Below, piece by piece: positions 53,276 through 64,000 of a stretch of 64,000 nucleotides of DNA. A program made the position numbers and the translations under genes. Location of the stretch: the NCBI GenBank assembly GCA_036768485.1, contig JAVLUZ010000150.1, positions 2,344,410 through 2,408,409 on the forward strand. Direction: 5' to 3'. The notes under the pieces are model-generated. The model was not told the DNA's origin. It worked only from the letters and a program-made list of their open reading frames with translations, and did not search any database. This stretch comes from Mermis nigrescens. Taxonomy: Eukaryota > Nematoda > Enoplea > Mermithida > Mermithidae. Positions within the stretch are counted from its first letter, which is position 1, and each line of letters opens with the position of its first letter.

Positions 53276-55607
53276 GTAAGAGGTTGCACCTTTCCATCTA
53301 TAAGCTTCGTTGTTTTCTAACTTAGGCAATATTCATCAGAAGTGTTTTTGGAGCAGATACAACAGTCTGCAGCAATGTGCGCTACATCTACTTCTGAATA
53401 GCGGCTTAATTAAATGCGGTTGCGATTCCTTTTTCATCTCGTTTCTTATCTGAACTGATTTGAATGGATAAAAGTATGTTCCGTTGCTGCAGATAAATAA
53501 GAAAGCCTAGTTGCTGGAAAAAAATTGAGAGCTTCTAGACGGGAGGTAAGCTGAAGCACTGAATAATGGCTGAGTTACTGATCAAAGCGAACCGGGTTTA
53601 AGGATAAGCCGATGACCAGCCGATAAGAACTTACATGGCACAAAAAATTACAATTTCTTGCAGGTGCTGTGCATACTGAAAAAAGTACATTCACTCGAGG
53701 GTAAACAAAAAATCGTGCAAGCGTAGTTTATGAAATTTTACGACTTCCTTGTGGACACTCTTGAGTTTCTTCGAAGACAAGCAGCATTAGATTTGCCGCA
53801 GTCATTAATTTATAGACATAAGGTCGGATAAGCGCTTCATTTTTCGGGCCACCCAAAATACATGTCATGTTAACGTTTGAAACTTTTTTTCGGTGCCTGC
53901 ACGATTGAAATTATCAATATTTTTTGATTGTCTTGGCAGATGGCCTGAAAGATGGCATTGCACCAATGTCTAATTATTCTTTTCATGTCGAAGATTTCAT
54001 GATTTATGCAAGGAATCGTAGGAGCAAAATGATTTAATTTTAATTTTTTTATCCTCAATTCCTAAAAGTTTTCAACGCTTCACGCCAATTTTCTCACACC
54101 GGATTGCATGCAGTTGCATGTAGCTAAACGATTACTTAGCTTAGCCATTATTCAGCTCAATTTTTCAAAGAACTTTAGACCCTTACCGCCAATATATGTA
54201 CGCAACTGACTTGATTTTTGATTAAATGGCGCTGCTTTATAAAACAAATGAGCAGCAGATCAAAAATAGTCAAATATTTGTCATGGCGAATAAATGGGTA
54301 TATTTACATACTAGGTTGTAAATTTGAGTGTGCCTCTCGTCCTCTTCCGAACCAAAATCCTGCCTACTCATCTGCTACAGAACACTAAACTTCTACCACA
54401 TTCACGCAAATAATAATTTCTAATAGGTTTGTTTTTATTATTGTTTAAATTTCAAAAATTTGAAAATTTCTTTTTTAAAAATAAAAACACGTTTCTTAAT
54501 AATTCTGAAAATTATCTCTATTCTAGATTACTGAAAGTCGTCAGAATTGAAATTTCAGCCGGAAACTGCCGCGAAATAGTTCAAAAGTGCATCTTTTCTT
54601 TTTTTGTTGAAAGACCTAATGCTATTGGGTAAGTATCATTAAAATTAAAGCGTCGAGTAATGTTTGTGATTATCTCCCATATAGATGCATTAAAGGTTCT
54701 ATTAGTCATGCTTAAAATTAAGAATAGGACGTAATGATTTTTAGTTTGACCAGTTGACGACATTGCTCACGACACTGAATCAGCATCTGAGCACTGCTAT
54801 TCCAATATTGCAGAATATAAACGACGGTATAGCACTGCTGAATTCAGGAGCAAGAGAACTGACGACGCCCGGATAGCACCTCAGAGCCTTTTAGCATTGA
54901 CGACGTTTCAGAAGCAGGTAAGCAGATAATTAATTATGTATTTTAGAGTTGCATTGCATCCGATTAACTGCTTTAAGCTCGTTAAGTAGGACAAATTTGC
55001 ATCGAAGTTTTTATACTTTGTTCGATGACTTTCACCGAAGATTTTTGAAATTTCAGCTGTGTTGATCGTTTTTTGCGATTTCCTTGTACCTGATGCCTGA
55101 TTGCTGTAAGCAGCCTGCAATTATGTACAGTCTGAATTTAAATGGAAAGCCGCATAACATTTCAATGAGGTTATGCAGAATCGCTGAAATATTTCGAAAA
55201 AGTCCATTAATGTTGTTAGAAATGCATTTTTCTGTCATCTTAATACGTTTCTGATTTTGCAGTTACTGATAATAGAGCAATAGACGATAACGTCGGCGCC
55301 AAGCGCCCACAATTTTTGTCGGGTTTGCGATTTGAAAACCGATTTTCGCTAATTGTCAAAGATAGGGGATTAAAAAATATTGCTGCGTCCGGCGTGGAGT
55401 GCTGAAAAAACTTTCAGCGTTTCAAGCAATACAGAAAATCATGGCGCAAAGCGCCGGAAAATTTTTAAATTTACTCAATTCAACTTGGTGCCTTCTGGAC
55501 AGGAGTGTTGCTGTGAAGAGCTGGAAAAAACTATCAGGATTTTCCTGTTGGGATGTTACCCATTTTTCATTAAACAATCTTCCGCTACTCAAAAGAAGAG
55601 CAGCAAG
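53276..55607. other. Intron of the BEN-like gene; no other gene seen
   Basis: AT-rich with no domain-bearing frame. Hairpin variants occur near 54076 (inverted), 55291 and 55441 (GGCGCAAAGCGCC), so repeat fragments of the M-type are probably present. The region ends at the target site of the foldback element. Confidence 0.35.
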
Positions 55608-56590
55608 GGCTGAATCCGATCCTGGGGGCACGCCGCCAGTTCTGACCGGAGCGACTCGAGCAAACAAATTAGCGATCCGAGCGCTCACTTAAGTAAACAA
55701 AAGTGCGCAATTAATTATACTGGGCTGACCTCGTCGGTCGACCAATTATGCGCCTGGTACTTACAGTAATGCGCCCGACTAGGGAAGCATTTTGTTGAAC
55801 ACAATTTTTTTACAGAGCGGAAATCAAATTTTAAAGTTTAGTTTTTCGAGCTCCTCGTGAAAAATGGAGCAAGAAAATATAAAATATTACAACATTTCAT
55901 TCACTCTGGAAAAAGTTGACTTATTTTGTATTTTGAGAGCACTTGACATTAATTTTGTCCATAAAAGTTGAATATTTCAAAATAATACTAAGCCAACAGC
56001 GTCAACATGAAAAACTACCATGATTTGTCAACGAACATTTTACATAGAAGCACACGCATCGCAAAAATCGTTGAACAATCGCTCCATCGAATCAAACTTG
56101 CTGCGCCAGATCCATTCGATCAGAAACCCTTCATAAGACGCCGTATTTTTTCTTGAATATTTATAAATCAACATGCGAAAAAATTCAAAATAAAATTCAA
56201 AATATGTGCCCGTGCCAAGAAATAGAACGCTACTTACAAAACTGCATTTTATTAGTGCTCTCACATTGGAAATCAGTCAACTTTTTCCAGAGTGAATGAA
56301 ATGTTGTCAAATTATATATTTTCTTGCTCCATTTTTCACGAGGAGCTCGAAAAACTAAACTTTAAAATTTGATTTCCGCTCTGTAAAAAAATTGTGTTCA
56401 ACAAAATGCTTCCCTAGTCGGGCGCATTACTGTAAGTACCAGACGCATAATTGGTCTACCGACGAGGTCAGCCCAGTATAATTAATTGCGCACTTTTGTT
56501 TACTTAAGTGAGCGCTCGGGTCACTAATTTGTTTGCTAGAGTCGCTCCGGTCAGAACTGGCGGCATGCCCCCCCAGGATCGGATTCAGCC
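55608..56590. mobile_element. Foldback element, ~320-bp inverted arms, perfect 8-bp TSD
   Basis: The left arm runs 55608 to about 55930 and the right arm from about 56272 to 56590. They are nearly identical inverted copies beginning GGCTGAATCCGATCCTGG, separated by about 340 bp. The flanks GCAGCAAG (55600-55607 and 56591-56598) are a perfect 8-bp target duplication. The GGC start differs from the CAG/CATA tips of the other families, so the superfamily is open; Merlin (8-9 bp duplications) or hAT are possible. The spacer's minus-strand frame (56040-56264) has no recognised domain. It lies between the two BEN-like exons. Confidence 0.85.
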
Positions 56591-56704
56591 GCAGCAAGTC
56601 CAGCACTCTAATTTAGTTCAAAATCTGTCCGGATTATTAATATTTCGAGAGATTTAGCGTCTAGTGGCACTCATGCTGTTGAAATGTCATCAATTCTTAA
56701 TAGG

Positions 56705-56830
56705 CTGATCCAGAATTTTTCTAAGGGGGGCGGTACCCCTAAGGGAGGGGCGGAACCCCAATTTTGGCGGAAAAATTTCCCGTTTTTACCCGGAAATTTC
56801 TCAAAAATCGTTAATTTTGATCGTTAGATA
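56705..56830 (+). mobile_element. M3 MITE fragment
   Basis: GGCTGATCCAGAATTTTTCT followed by GGGGGGCGGTACCCCTAAG and GGCGGAAAAATTTCCCGTT matches the left half of M3. The right end is missing. It lies about 105 bp before the BEN-like 3' exon. Confidence 0.6.
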
Positions 56831-56934
56831 GCTTGCTAAAAAGTGGGAAAGACTATTTGACACACGGATAACCGAATATCACGAAAAAAACATGTTTTAA
56901 GCTCTTATATGCTTTCTTATGAGATTTTCTTTAG

Positions 56935-57362
56935 GTGAGATCATTCCTGCTGGTGGCGTTCAAAACCTGGAGGAGGCGCCAAGGCGTATCAGCACGATAG
57001 TCGATAAATTGTTGTCGAGCTTAAATGACGTTGATATCGAATGGCTGATGTCTATGCAAGAAATTGACGCTATTCATGTGAAAGCAAAAACTCGAAGTCA
57101 TTTTGCAGTTCTGCTGGTTGAATCGGTTTTTTCAGCTGATGAATATGCCGATGCTACCATATCCGGTCTGCATGGTTTTCGGAAGTTGGACTTGGAAAAA
57201 GTTCGTTGGATCATAAAGGCGATATTCTTAAAATTCCCGATCCAAGCTGGAGAAGGCGACAGTGGTATTCAATGGTCGAAATGTCGCAACATTATTGACA
57301 CGAAGCTGCGAAAGCTCGCCAAGAAGAAGAGAAACGCTGTGGGCGTTGAGTTACTAGTTTAA
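56935..57362 (+). CDS. 3' exon of a BEN-like domain protein
   Basis: Entered at a TTTTCTTTAG acceptor; the frame begins EIIPAGGVQNLEEAPRR and ends GVELLV, then a stop. Residues SHFAVLLVESVFSADEYADA, SGLHGF, then KLDLEKVRWIIKAIFLKFP and IQWSKCRNIIDTKLRKLAKK fit the pattern of a BEN domain (hydrophobic helices, a G after the acidic helix, a KLD..K...I segment, and a W before the last helix). BEN proteins bind DNA and chromatin factors in the nucleus. A basic tail KKKRNA follows. No lesion is present in this exon, and AATAAA follows at 57520. The domain call rests on pattern recognition, not a search. Confidence 0.55.
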
Positions 57363-57519
57363 AATTATGCAATGTGCGCATTTAGCCGTAGGGACTGTAG
57401 TACCCCAGCACTTGAAAATTCTTAATTTGCAGTCGAAAAACGTCAGAGTAGGCTTTTTCTGTGCCGCCCTACCTTTTCACAAATTTCGCGTTGGCCCAAT
57501 AGTTCAAGTAAATATAGTG

Positions 57520-57525
57520 AATAAA
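57520..57525 (+). terminator. Candidate poly(A) signal of the BEN-like gene
   Basis: AATAAA about 160 bp after the stop codon of the BEN-like exon. It is the first such signal downstream in this strand and a plausible but unproven 3' end. Confidence 0.35.
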
Positions 57526-58739
57526 CATATGAACATTTTCCACCACTTAAGCCTTATTTTTTATTTTGATTTTTGCCTGCAGTGCACCAAAACAGTATAG
57601 TTTCTGAAAAATAATTAGGCACTTGAGCTCGAATGGATTTTAGTGTGAGACTGTTTGAATTGACATTTTCTGTACTAAAACGTACATGACTGCATTATTA
57701 CAAGAATTTGTTTTTTTGAATCAAAAATGACAGCTGCATGTCTAAATTTTTGCATTTTAACTTTGCTTGCCTTTGCATACCCGATTGAAAAATTAGTCTT
57801 CTTTGGCTTTTTCCAACAAAGACTCTTTGGAGGAGATATGATGTGACGATTATGAATATTTTATTCAAGGTTTAGATCTATAATTTTCAGGTGCCGAATG
57901 ACAGTGGAAGTAGCTAATTTGAGATTATTTATCCAGACTAAGGATTTTGATTTTTAATCAATGCAGGGATAGGAAAAAACATCGAATGCATTCAAATTTA
58001 CAATTTCCAATATTTTTATTCTTGCCTCATGCGTGAAATTAACGAAAATAAGGAGGTAGATTGACATATATGTATCGACGCGCCTTTTGTATTGTTCTAA
58101 ATGCTACACATCTAGTACTCTCTTTGTGTGCATGATCTAGGAGGGAACTAATTTTCCTTTAGTCTTGTTTTATCCGATTGCATGGAAATGTGATTGTCGT
58201 GTCTGTCAATTTCTGGGGTTTCAAGCAGGAGGTAGCTTGATATACAAATTAATAAATGCCCAAAATATATGTATGTACTTAAAAGGCAAAAAGCGAAAAT
58301 TTATCCAATTTTTTTACGGATTTCCAATACTGACTTTAAAGCTCGAATCAGCTCAAATATTCTAATGCTTCCTATTATTTTAATTCTATGTTAGGAGAAA
58401 CGGAATTATGCTCTGCATCAGTCGCTCTTATGTCAAATAATGTAAATTGCGGTTTGCAATTCCATTGCACTTTTTATGACCGATAATGACGAAGAATGTT
58501 GTAAAATTTTTCTCTTATTGACCAGTAATAAAGGCGTGCTCGTTAGTAATTCATATGCATTTACGTGACAAAGTGATTTCAAGCATAAGTTTAGTATGTA
58601 CAAATACGTGCATATCTGGGATTTTGATAAGAACTTTGCGGTATTATAGAAAAATCTTGTGTTAGAGCAATTGATCTGCAAATATATGAATCGTAGCTTA
58701 AAGAATTGAAGAACGAAACACCAATTATTTTTTAAGCTC
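57526..58739. other. No gene seen
   Basis: AT-rich sequence without a recognisable coding frame or bounded repeat. Confidence 0.35.
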
Positions 58740-58878
58740 TTACTTTATGCTAATAGATAGAGCTCATCAAGAAACATCAAAAAATGTTGTTTTTTTGCCC
58801 TACCCTCATTTTTAAGACTGTTTTTGACTTTCAAAAAATTTTGCCCCCCCCCAGAATTTTGTTGCTGCCCGCATATAC
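58740..58878 (-). mobile_element. M2 fragment, inverted
   Basis: ATGCTAATAGATAGAGCTCA, then GAAACATCAAAAAATGTTG, then a C-run and CAGAATTTTGTTGCTGCCC match the inverted left half of M2 and end at its terminal GCCCGCATATA. The other end is missing. Confidence 0.55.
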
Positions 58879-60041
58879 TGCTGACTGTAAGCTGTTACAT
58901 CAATGCATTTTTAAAAGATGACTGCAAATTTTTTCAAAGTGAGCGAATGATTTTCAAGTTTTCTCAATTGAATTTTTTGAATTTCAAGACTGATTATATG
59001 CGTCTAATATTTTACTTGGATCCATGTCATTATAAATAATTCAAAAATGTAATGATTTTCAAATTATTTGCATTAAACAGTCAAAGCTAATGCAAAAATG
59101 AGAGAATAAATAAAGTGATATTGCTTTTTATATTGACATTGATCTTTTACGGAAATATATATAGGTAAAAATGAAAAAAATAGTCAGGCTGGTCGTCAAG
59201 AGTCCTAATGGAGTCTTTATCCTGCTATTCATTTGTTCATTATGATAGTAAGCAAAATGCATTTACTGGCTTCTATATTGAATTTGTTTCTAAGCGAATA
59301 CTGTAGCTTCACCTTTCATAGAACTCGAGGGTTGGTTCATATGTAGATGCACACATCTCAGTTGCATACGATTACCATCATTACGCATGCTACATTGTGA
59401 CAGAAGTTGGTAAATAGGTACCTATGTACATACATACCTACTACCATTTCACTGCACATAATGCTTTATGGATTAATGACTTCACACTACCTAATATGAA
59501 ACATCAATAGAGACCAAAGGATAGATTTATTGCCATTCGCACCTCTGAGGCAAAAAACAAGTCATTTCAAGTAGCAGCTTGCAAGTTTTTGCAAGCCCAG
59601 AATTATCAATTATTTTCCCCATGCTATTTTTACTTGCAAGTTCTTGCAAGCAAGTGGCTTGAAGTGCGCAACTTGTGTCCCGGACTGTACATTCACCTCG
59701 TTTCAGAGCAATTTGATGAGTTCAGCCTTATCCTATAGCTTTGCATATACAAATTGGGTCTCATAATTTGAGAATCGCTTGCTTGGTATGTAGGTACTCA
59801 AAATTAGAAAGCAAGTACCGGAATCATGAATAACATACAATTTTCAGAATCATGAATAACATATAATTTTCAGTAATCAAATGTTACATATGCAACAGTT
59901 TTTTAGGTTCTAAGTTCTGTTTTTCATGATTCTATATATGTATAAAGCTGAAAACATTGCTGATGTAAAAATAAAATTATATTCAGGTAGTACATACATA
60001 CTGTTTTTTGATTTATGTACATATACCTACGTAGTAGGTAC
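58879..60041. other. No gene; CAAG-word cluster and GTACCTAC motifs
   Basis: Around 59570-59670 the words TTGCAAGTTTTTGCAAG and CTTGCAAGTTCTTGCAAGC recur, resembling the CAAG cluster beside the gypsy remnant. Short GTACCTAC-type words occur at 59420-59450 and 60020. Nothing coding is recognised. Confidence 0.35.
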
Positions 60042-60216
60042 CAGGGGCGGATTTAGGGGGGGGGCGCTCTCTCCCCATTGGCCCAAAATAGTGCGCAAAA
60101 TTATGGATTTTTGAGCAATTTTCGGCTTAAAATGGCTAATTTTTCCGCCCAAGTCAGGGTTTTGCTCCCCCTTTGAGGTACCGCCCCCCCTTAGGAAAAT
60201 CCTAGATCCGCCACTG
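60042..60216 (-). mobile_element. M3 hAT-like MITE, inverted, perfect TSD
   Basis: A 175-bp copy beginning CAGGGGCGGATTTAGGGG and ending CTAGATCCGCCACTG, flanked on both sides by GTAGGTAC (60034-60041 and 60217-60224). The target itself is the common GTAGGTAC word of this genome. Confidence 0.88.
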
Positions 60217-60224
60217 GTAGGTAC

Positions 60225-61019
60225 ATTTTCATTTTAAAGTTCGGATTAGCAAATGACTGAAATTGCAGCAGTGCATAATGCAGGTGTCATACAATTTACT
60301 TATATAGGTACCTACAAACAAAGCATTTTACCACTAGTGGAATCTGATTGTGTAAAATAAATTTTTGTTGACTAAGATGCATTATCGATTTTTTCAGCAA
60401 AGCCAGGCGTCCGAGGAAACTCAGGCATATTTTGATGTACCAATGCGTAGTAAAAAATAACTCTGACTTTATTCATGAATATATCAATGAATAATGCGAT
60501 TTGGTGAAAACAACATACATATTTGTAATCAGCTAGACCAGATGTTTCATAATATGCAAAAAATTGGAAAATTATATGGAGGATGGAGATCCCCTATCAT
60601 AAGCATTGGAGTGTCTAAATACGTCACCGCCTCATAGGGTTAACTATTTTATGCCTTTAATCCATGATTTTATGTAGAATATATACAATACTGCACAAAT
60701 TACTCTGGAGTAACCTCCACTTTTGGGTATTCGGACCTATAAGTCAAAGCCTATGAAGAATAGAGAAGTTTGAAAAAATCAATAAAAGTTGTGATTATAC
60801 TTTGTAACCAGGCGCACAGAGCACAGTTTTGATGCTTGTGAAAAGAAAGAAGTGACTTGCTGTCAGCCAGTAGTAGTAGTACATGTACAGTCAGATACCA
60901 TGGGTAAACCCCAAACCTACATTCATGTGTCCTTAATGCCTTTAGCTGTTTTGCATCACCCACTCTCATTTATTGCACTTCACTACATCATTCTCCTGGG
61001 TCCAAGAAACTATATTTAC
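60225..61019. other. No gene seen
   Basis: AT-rich sequence. The overlapping frames at 60751-60969 (minus) and 60852-61115 (plus) have no recognised domain. Confidence 0.35.
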
Positions 61020-61175
61020 ACGTTATCTTTATCTTTTGATTCCTTCATCTTGCAAATTATCTTTATCTTTCTTAATTTTTTATCTTTATCTTTATCTTTT
61101 TCTTCTAGATTTTGAAATTTCAACTTTATCTTTATCCTTTATCTTGCAAAAAATCCTTATCTTTTAGAACACTAG
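61020..61175. repeat. CTTTAT-rich array with possible transposon end
   Basis: About 150 bp of degenerate TTATCTTTATCTTT hexamers ending in ATCTTTTAGAACACTAG at about 61175. On the reverse strand this reads CTAGTGTTCTAAAAGATAAG, like a hAT terminus followed by a hexamer array, the layout of M5 and M8. The opposite end was not found. Confidence 0.5.
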
Positions 61176-61695
61176 CATAAATCAATAAAATCAAAACTCA
61201 CACTTATGTTTAAAGCAAGATTTTTTTAATCTGAAATTTATTTTGTCTTTTCAACCAAACTTTACAGATATAAATGAAGCAGCACAATTGCAATTCAAAT
61301 TTTAGAATTAGTTGAGCAATATATTTTAAATATATAATGCTGGTTAAAATGAAGTAGCTCTTTTCTGGCATTTAGTCTTAGCTTAAATTTGTGATCTCTC
61401 AAAAAAATGTTTCAAGTGTGAAAACTTCAATTTTAAAATTTCATGAAAATTTTAATTTTGAAAAATTGTTTTTGCATGGTATAATATATTTTAAAAAATG
61501 TAATAACTTTGAAATTTGTATCGAAATTTTAATTTTAAATGCCTTTTAAAATATTAAAAATTGTTTAAATGAAGATATAACAACTGTGTAGGTATAGTCA
61601 GTTTTAACGCAAGTTTGGTCATAAATTCTAAAATTCTTTCCAGCAATAAGCTGGCAGATTGCAAGTTTGGCATTGATCTGATCTCATATATAATT
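61176..61695. other. No gene; AGTCAGTTTTAACG fragment
   Basis: AT-rich sequence. Near 61595-61690 is a segment (CAATAAGCTGGCAGATTGCA) shared with 40600-40640. The M2 element at 61704 interrupts it, since a related AGTCTGTTTCA end appears at 62034. Confidence 0.35.
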
Positions 61696-61703
61696 ATTGT
61701 GAC

Positions 61704-61977
61704 CATAGGTGGGCAGCACTGAAAATCTGGGAGGATGGAAGGTGAAAAAATTTCTGGGGGGTGTGAAAAAATTTTTAAAGGTCAAAAAATGGTCTTAAAA
61801 GTGGTTGTATATCGAAAAGAACACCATTTTTCGACGTTTCTCATTGAGCACTATCCAATGGCATCAAAAAATTGCTAAAAAAGCAAAAAAAAATTTTCTG
61901 GGGGCATTTTGATTTCTGGTGGGGGTATTTCAACTTCTGGGGGGTGCATACCCCCTCAAACCCCACGCCCATGTGTG
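61704..61977 (+). mobile_element. M2 hAT-like element, perfect TSD
   Basis: A 274-bp copy beginning CATAGGTGGGCAGCACTG and ending CCCCACGCCCATGTGTG, flanked on both sides by ATTGTGAC (61696-61703 and 61978-61985). Non-coding. Confidence 0.9.
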
Positions 61978-62488
61978 ATTGTGACCCTTGGCATAGTGTC
62001 AATGAAATTTCTTAGGATTTATGCACAAAGTATGTGAAACAGACTAGGTACCTACATAGTTTATGAAGCTGACATGCGCTATGCAGTAAGAAATATGCAT
62101 AGGTATAGATAATCAATGAGCACATCTTTTTTTGCACATGAGGTATATGTGATTCAGCACTTTACTGTATGTATACAATGCTAAAAGCAGCAGGTAGGGA
62201 GCACAGATTATGCTATATATTATTCCTAGTGCTTAAAGCTATTTGTGCCTAATAATGGGATTGGCTGCAATGACAGAAATATATCCTAGGGTAATCCACG
62301 TATTTGAGGACAAGGTCAACATCACCAACCTACATACATACATACATATGAGTATATGTATGCACTACAGACAGGAGTGGGTACTCATATGTATATGTAC
62401 GCACTCCCTGCAGGCAGGCCATAATAAGGCATAAATTGTTTCATCCTGAGTGGAGAAAAGGATCTGTTTTTCTTCCTTGTAACGTAAT

Positions 62489-63190
62489 ATGGTGGTAGGG
62501 CCTAAAGGTATAGTCTTCAAAATGGAGTTCTGTCACCAAAGTTCTGGGAGGAGAATGGGGCGCACGATTTTTCCAAAGTTCAAAAATGGCCTTAAAATGG
62601 TGGTATGGCAAAAAAATATTTTTCAGTATTTCTCATCAAAAACTTGTTATAAAAGACAAAAATTTTCAAAAATTGAATTTGGGGGAGATTTGGGGGAGGG
62701 GTATTTTGCTTTCTTGGGAGAGCATATTCCCCAAACCACTCTCTAAGCCCAGGCATGGGTGGCACCAAAGTTTTGGGAAGTGCAAGATATTTTCAAAGGT
62801 CAAAAAATCTGCAGGGGTTCACAGTGTGGCAAGAAAAACATCATTTTTCAACGTTTCTCATCAAGCACTATCTATTGGCATCACAAAATAGCAAAACAAA
62901 AACAAGAAAATTTCAAAAATTGAATTCTGTGGGTATTTTAGTTTCTGAGGAGTGCATACCCCCTCCCCTACCCTCCCCCATGCCCAGGTATGGTGGTATG
63001 GCAAAAAACACACGTTTATCATCGAGCACTATCCACTGGCTACAAAAAATTGCAGAAAAAAACTGAGAAAAATTTCAAAAATTGAATTCTGCGGGTATTT
63101 TTGGTTTCTGAGGGGTGCATACACATAACCTCAGGGGTGCATACACATAACCTCAGGGGTGCATACACATACCCCCATGCCTAGGTATGG
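62489..63190 (+). mobile_element. Cluster of three partial M2 copies in tandem
   Basis: Three partial copies in one orientation start near 62489, 62757 and 62990. Each has a GGTGGCACCAAAG-like or ATGGTGGTATGGC start, a CTCATCAAGCACTATC segment, a TTCAAAAATTGAATTCTG segment and a GCATACCCCC end with CATGCCCAGG. They share edges, as if amplified in tandem rather than inserted separately. The open frames are shadows. Confidence 0.6.
63105..63172. repeat. Three 22-bp tandem units in the last M2 copy
   Basis: The unit GGGGTGCATACACATAACCT-CA is repeated three times head to tail (the third with CCC in place of ACC). It is an expansion of the M2 right-end sequence. Confidence 0.9.
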
Positions 63191-64000
63191 CAACATTTTG
63201 TTCACTAATATTACACTATATATCAAACATGAATGTGTGCTTGAGTTGTTTTATGACTTGAATCAAACAATGGCGTGCACAAAGGACTCACATCACTATA
63301 GGGTAAAGGTCATTGGACATATCATTGTGACATGTGTAGGTAATGCTTATTTAACCCCCGCGTTCCCTTATGTTTTTTTTGTGTTTTTTGAAGTCAAAGC
63401 TTTCTGTGCTAGGACGCCATTGGAATAGGATTGGCGTGTGTTCTTAGGAATTTTATTCAGAATGATAAAAACAGTTGGAATTGGAATAATAATAACAGGC
63501 GGCAGATAACAATAAGTGACAATACGTGTAAGATTGAAGCTGGAGAGAGAGAGAGTCCGACCAAGGGTTGTGGGGGAGAACTTTTATATGAGACAAAAGG
63601 CCTCGGGGCCCAAAAGTAGTCATGCCTTTTTGGATATTTTGGAGGTTGAGTTTGTATGTTTGTGTGCTAAATGGAAATGGTAGATTAATGACTCCACGTG
63701 CGTTTGGAGGCGGCTTGCCTTTGTACTGACTAAATTTTAGGGAGTTCACGTGCAATAAATAGACTTTAAATGGATGCTGAAGGTGCGTTACGACAGAGTG
63801 TTTGAATTTGATGTATGTCTTCCGAAATTACGAAGATTAAAATAGTCTGATAATATTTGAGAGTTAAAATAACAGCCTTAGGGTACAAAAGAATTTGATA
63901 ATATTATGTATTTATTGTAGGTTATTTTATGTTAATTGAATTCTATTACCTACCTCCCCCTTTGACTGGACTATGGGGTGAAAGGAGAGGGTGGTGTAAT
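63191..64000. other. No gene seen at the window end
   Basis: AT-rich sequence with a short GAGAGAGAGAG stretch near 63543. Overlapping frames on both strands (63431-63755) have no domain. Confidence 0.35.

Noticed and set aside
56040..56264. 74-codon frame in the foldback spacer as a captured gene
   Set aside because: No recognisable domain and no splice or promoter signals; insufficient support.

Overview
The window is AT-rich nuclear DNA of an invertebrate, most likely an insect. It has spliceosomal introns, several of only 57-67 bp, transposons of metazoan type, and dispersed GTAGGTACCTAC-type motifs like those seen in some insect genomes. No rRNA, operon or CRISPR is present. The species cannot be named from the sequence. 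Only one candidate host gene is visible, a BEN-like gene at 52.6-57.4 kb, and it carries lesions. Nearly everything else is transposable-element DNA.

0-29 kb: a mosaic of short non-autonomous DNA elements. Many can be delimited to the base because their inverted ends (TIRs) are flanked by 8-bp target-site duplications (TSDs), the mark of hAT-type transposition. I call the families M1 (CAGGCACGTAGCT ends), M2 (CATAGGTGGGCAGCACC), M3 (CAGTGGCGGATCCAGGA), M4 (CATACATGCACAG), M5 (CAGTGATCG, followed by GC-rich hexamer arrays), M6 (CAGTGTTTTTTTGT), M7 (CAGxGGCGTAGCCAGGA) and M8 (TAGGGATGT, with a GGAACC array). Some are nested. A dispersed hairpin, GGCGCGAAGCGCC, recurs inside several families and sits close to the exact middle of some of them.

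28.97-40.30 kb: a hAT transposase gene on the minus strand, split over 10 predicted exons (39,542 to 29,310). All nine introns have GT-AG or GC-AG ends and every exon-exon phase agrees, although few of the exons stand out as ORFs. It encodes a zinc-finger (TTF/ZMYM1-like) N-terminus, a DUF4371-type core with two catalytic-type aspartates, and an intact C-terminal dimerization domain. It lacks the insertion domain with the catalytic glutamate and has one in-frame stop. It lies between matching TIRs that resemble the M3/M7 ends.

41.4-44.5 kb: a decayed Ty3/gypsy pol (RT, RNase H, integrase; minus strand) with one stop and one frameshift; no gag, protease or LTR was recognised.

47.0-49.9 kb: a Tc1/mariner transposase with DD36E spacing (minus strand), interrupted by a 1,777-bp segment that has perfect donor and acceptor sites and is therefore most simply an intron. 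The segment is itself filled with repeats and a (TA)67 tract.

50-64 kb: a 1.04-kb M7-type element, the BEN-like exons with a 983-bp foldback element between them, and further M2/M3 copies separated by unassigned AT-rich DNA.

How the parts relate (inference): the hAT gene shares its terminal motif with M3/M7 and is a candidate relative of the enzyme that moved them. Both transposases keep splice sites but carry reading-frame lesions, so they are old copies or derivatives rather than active elements.
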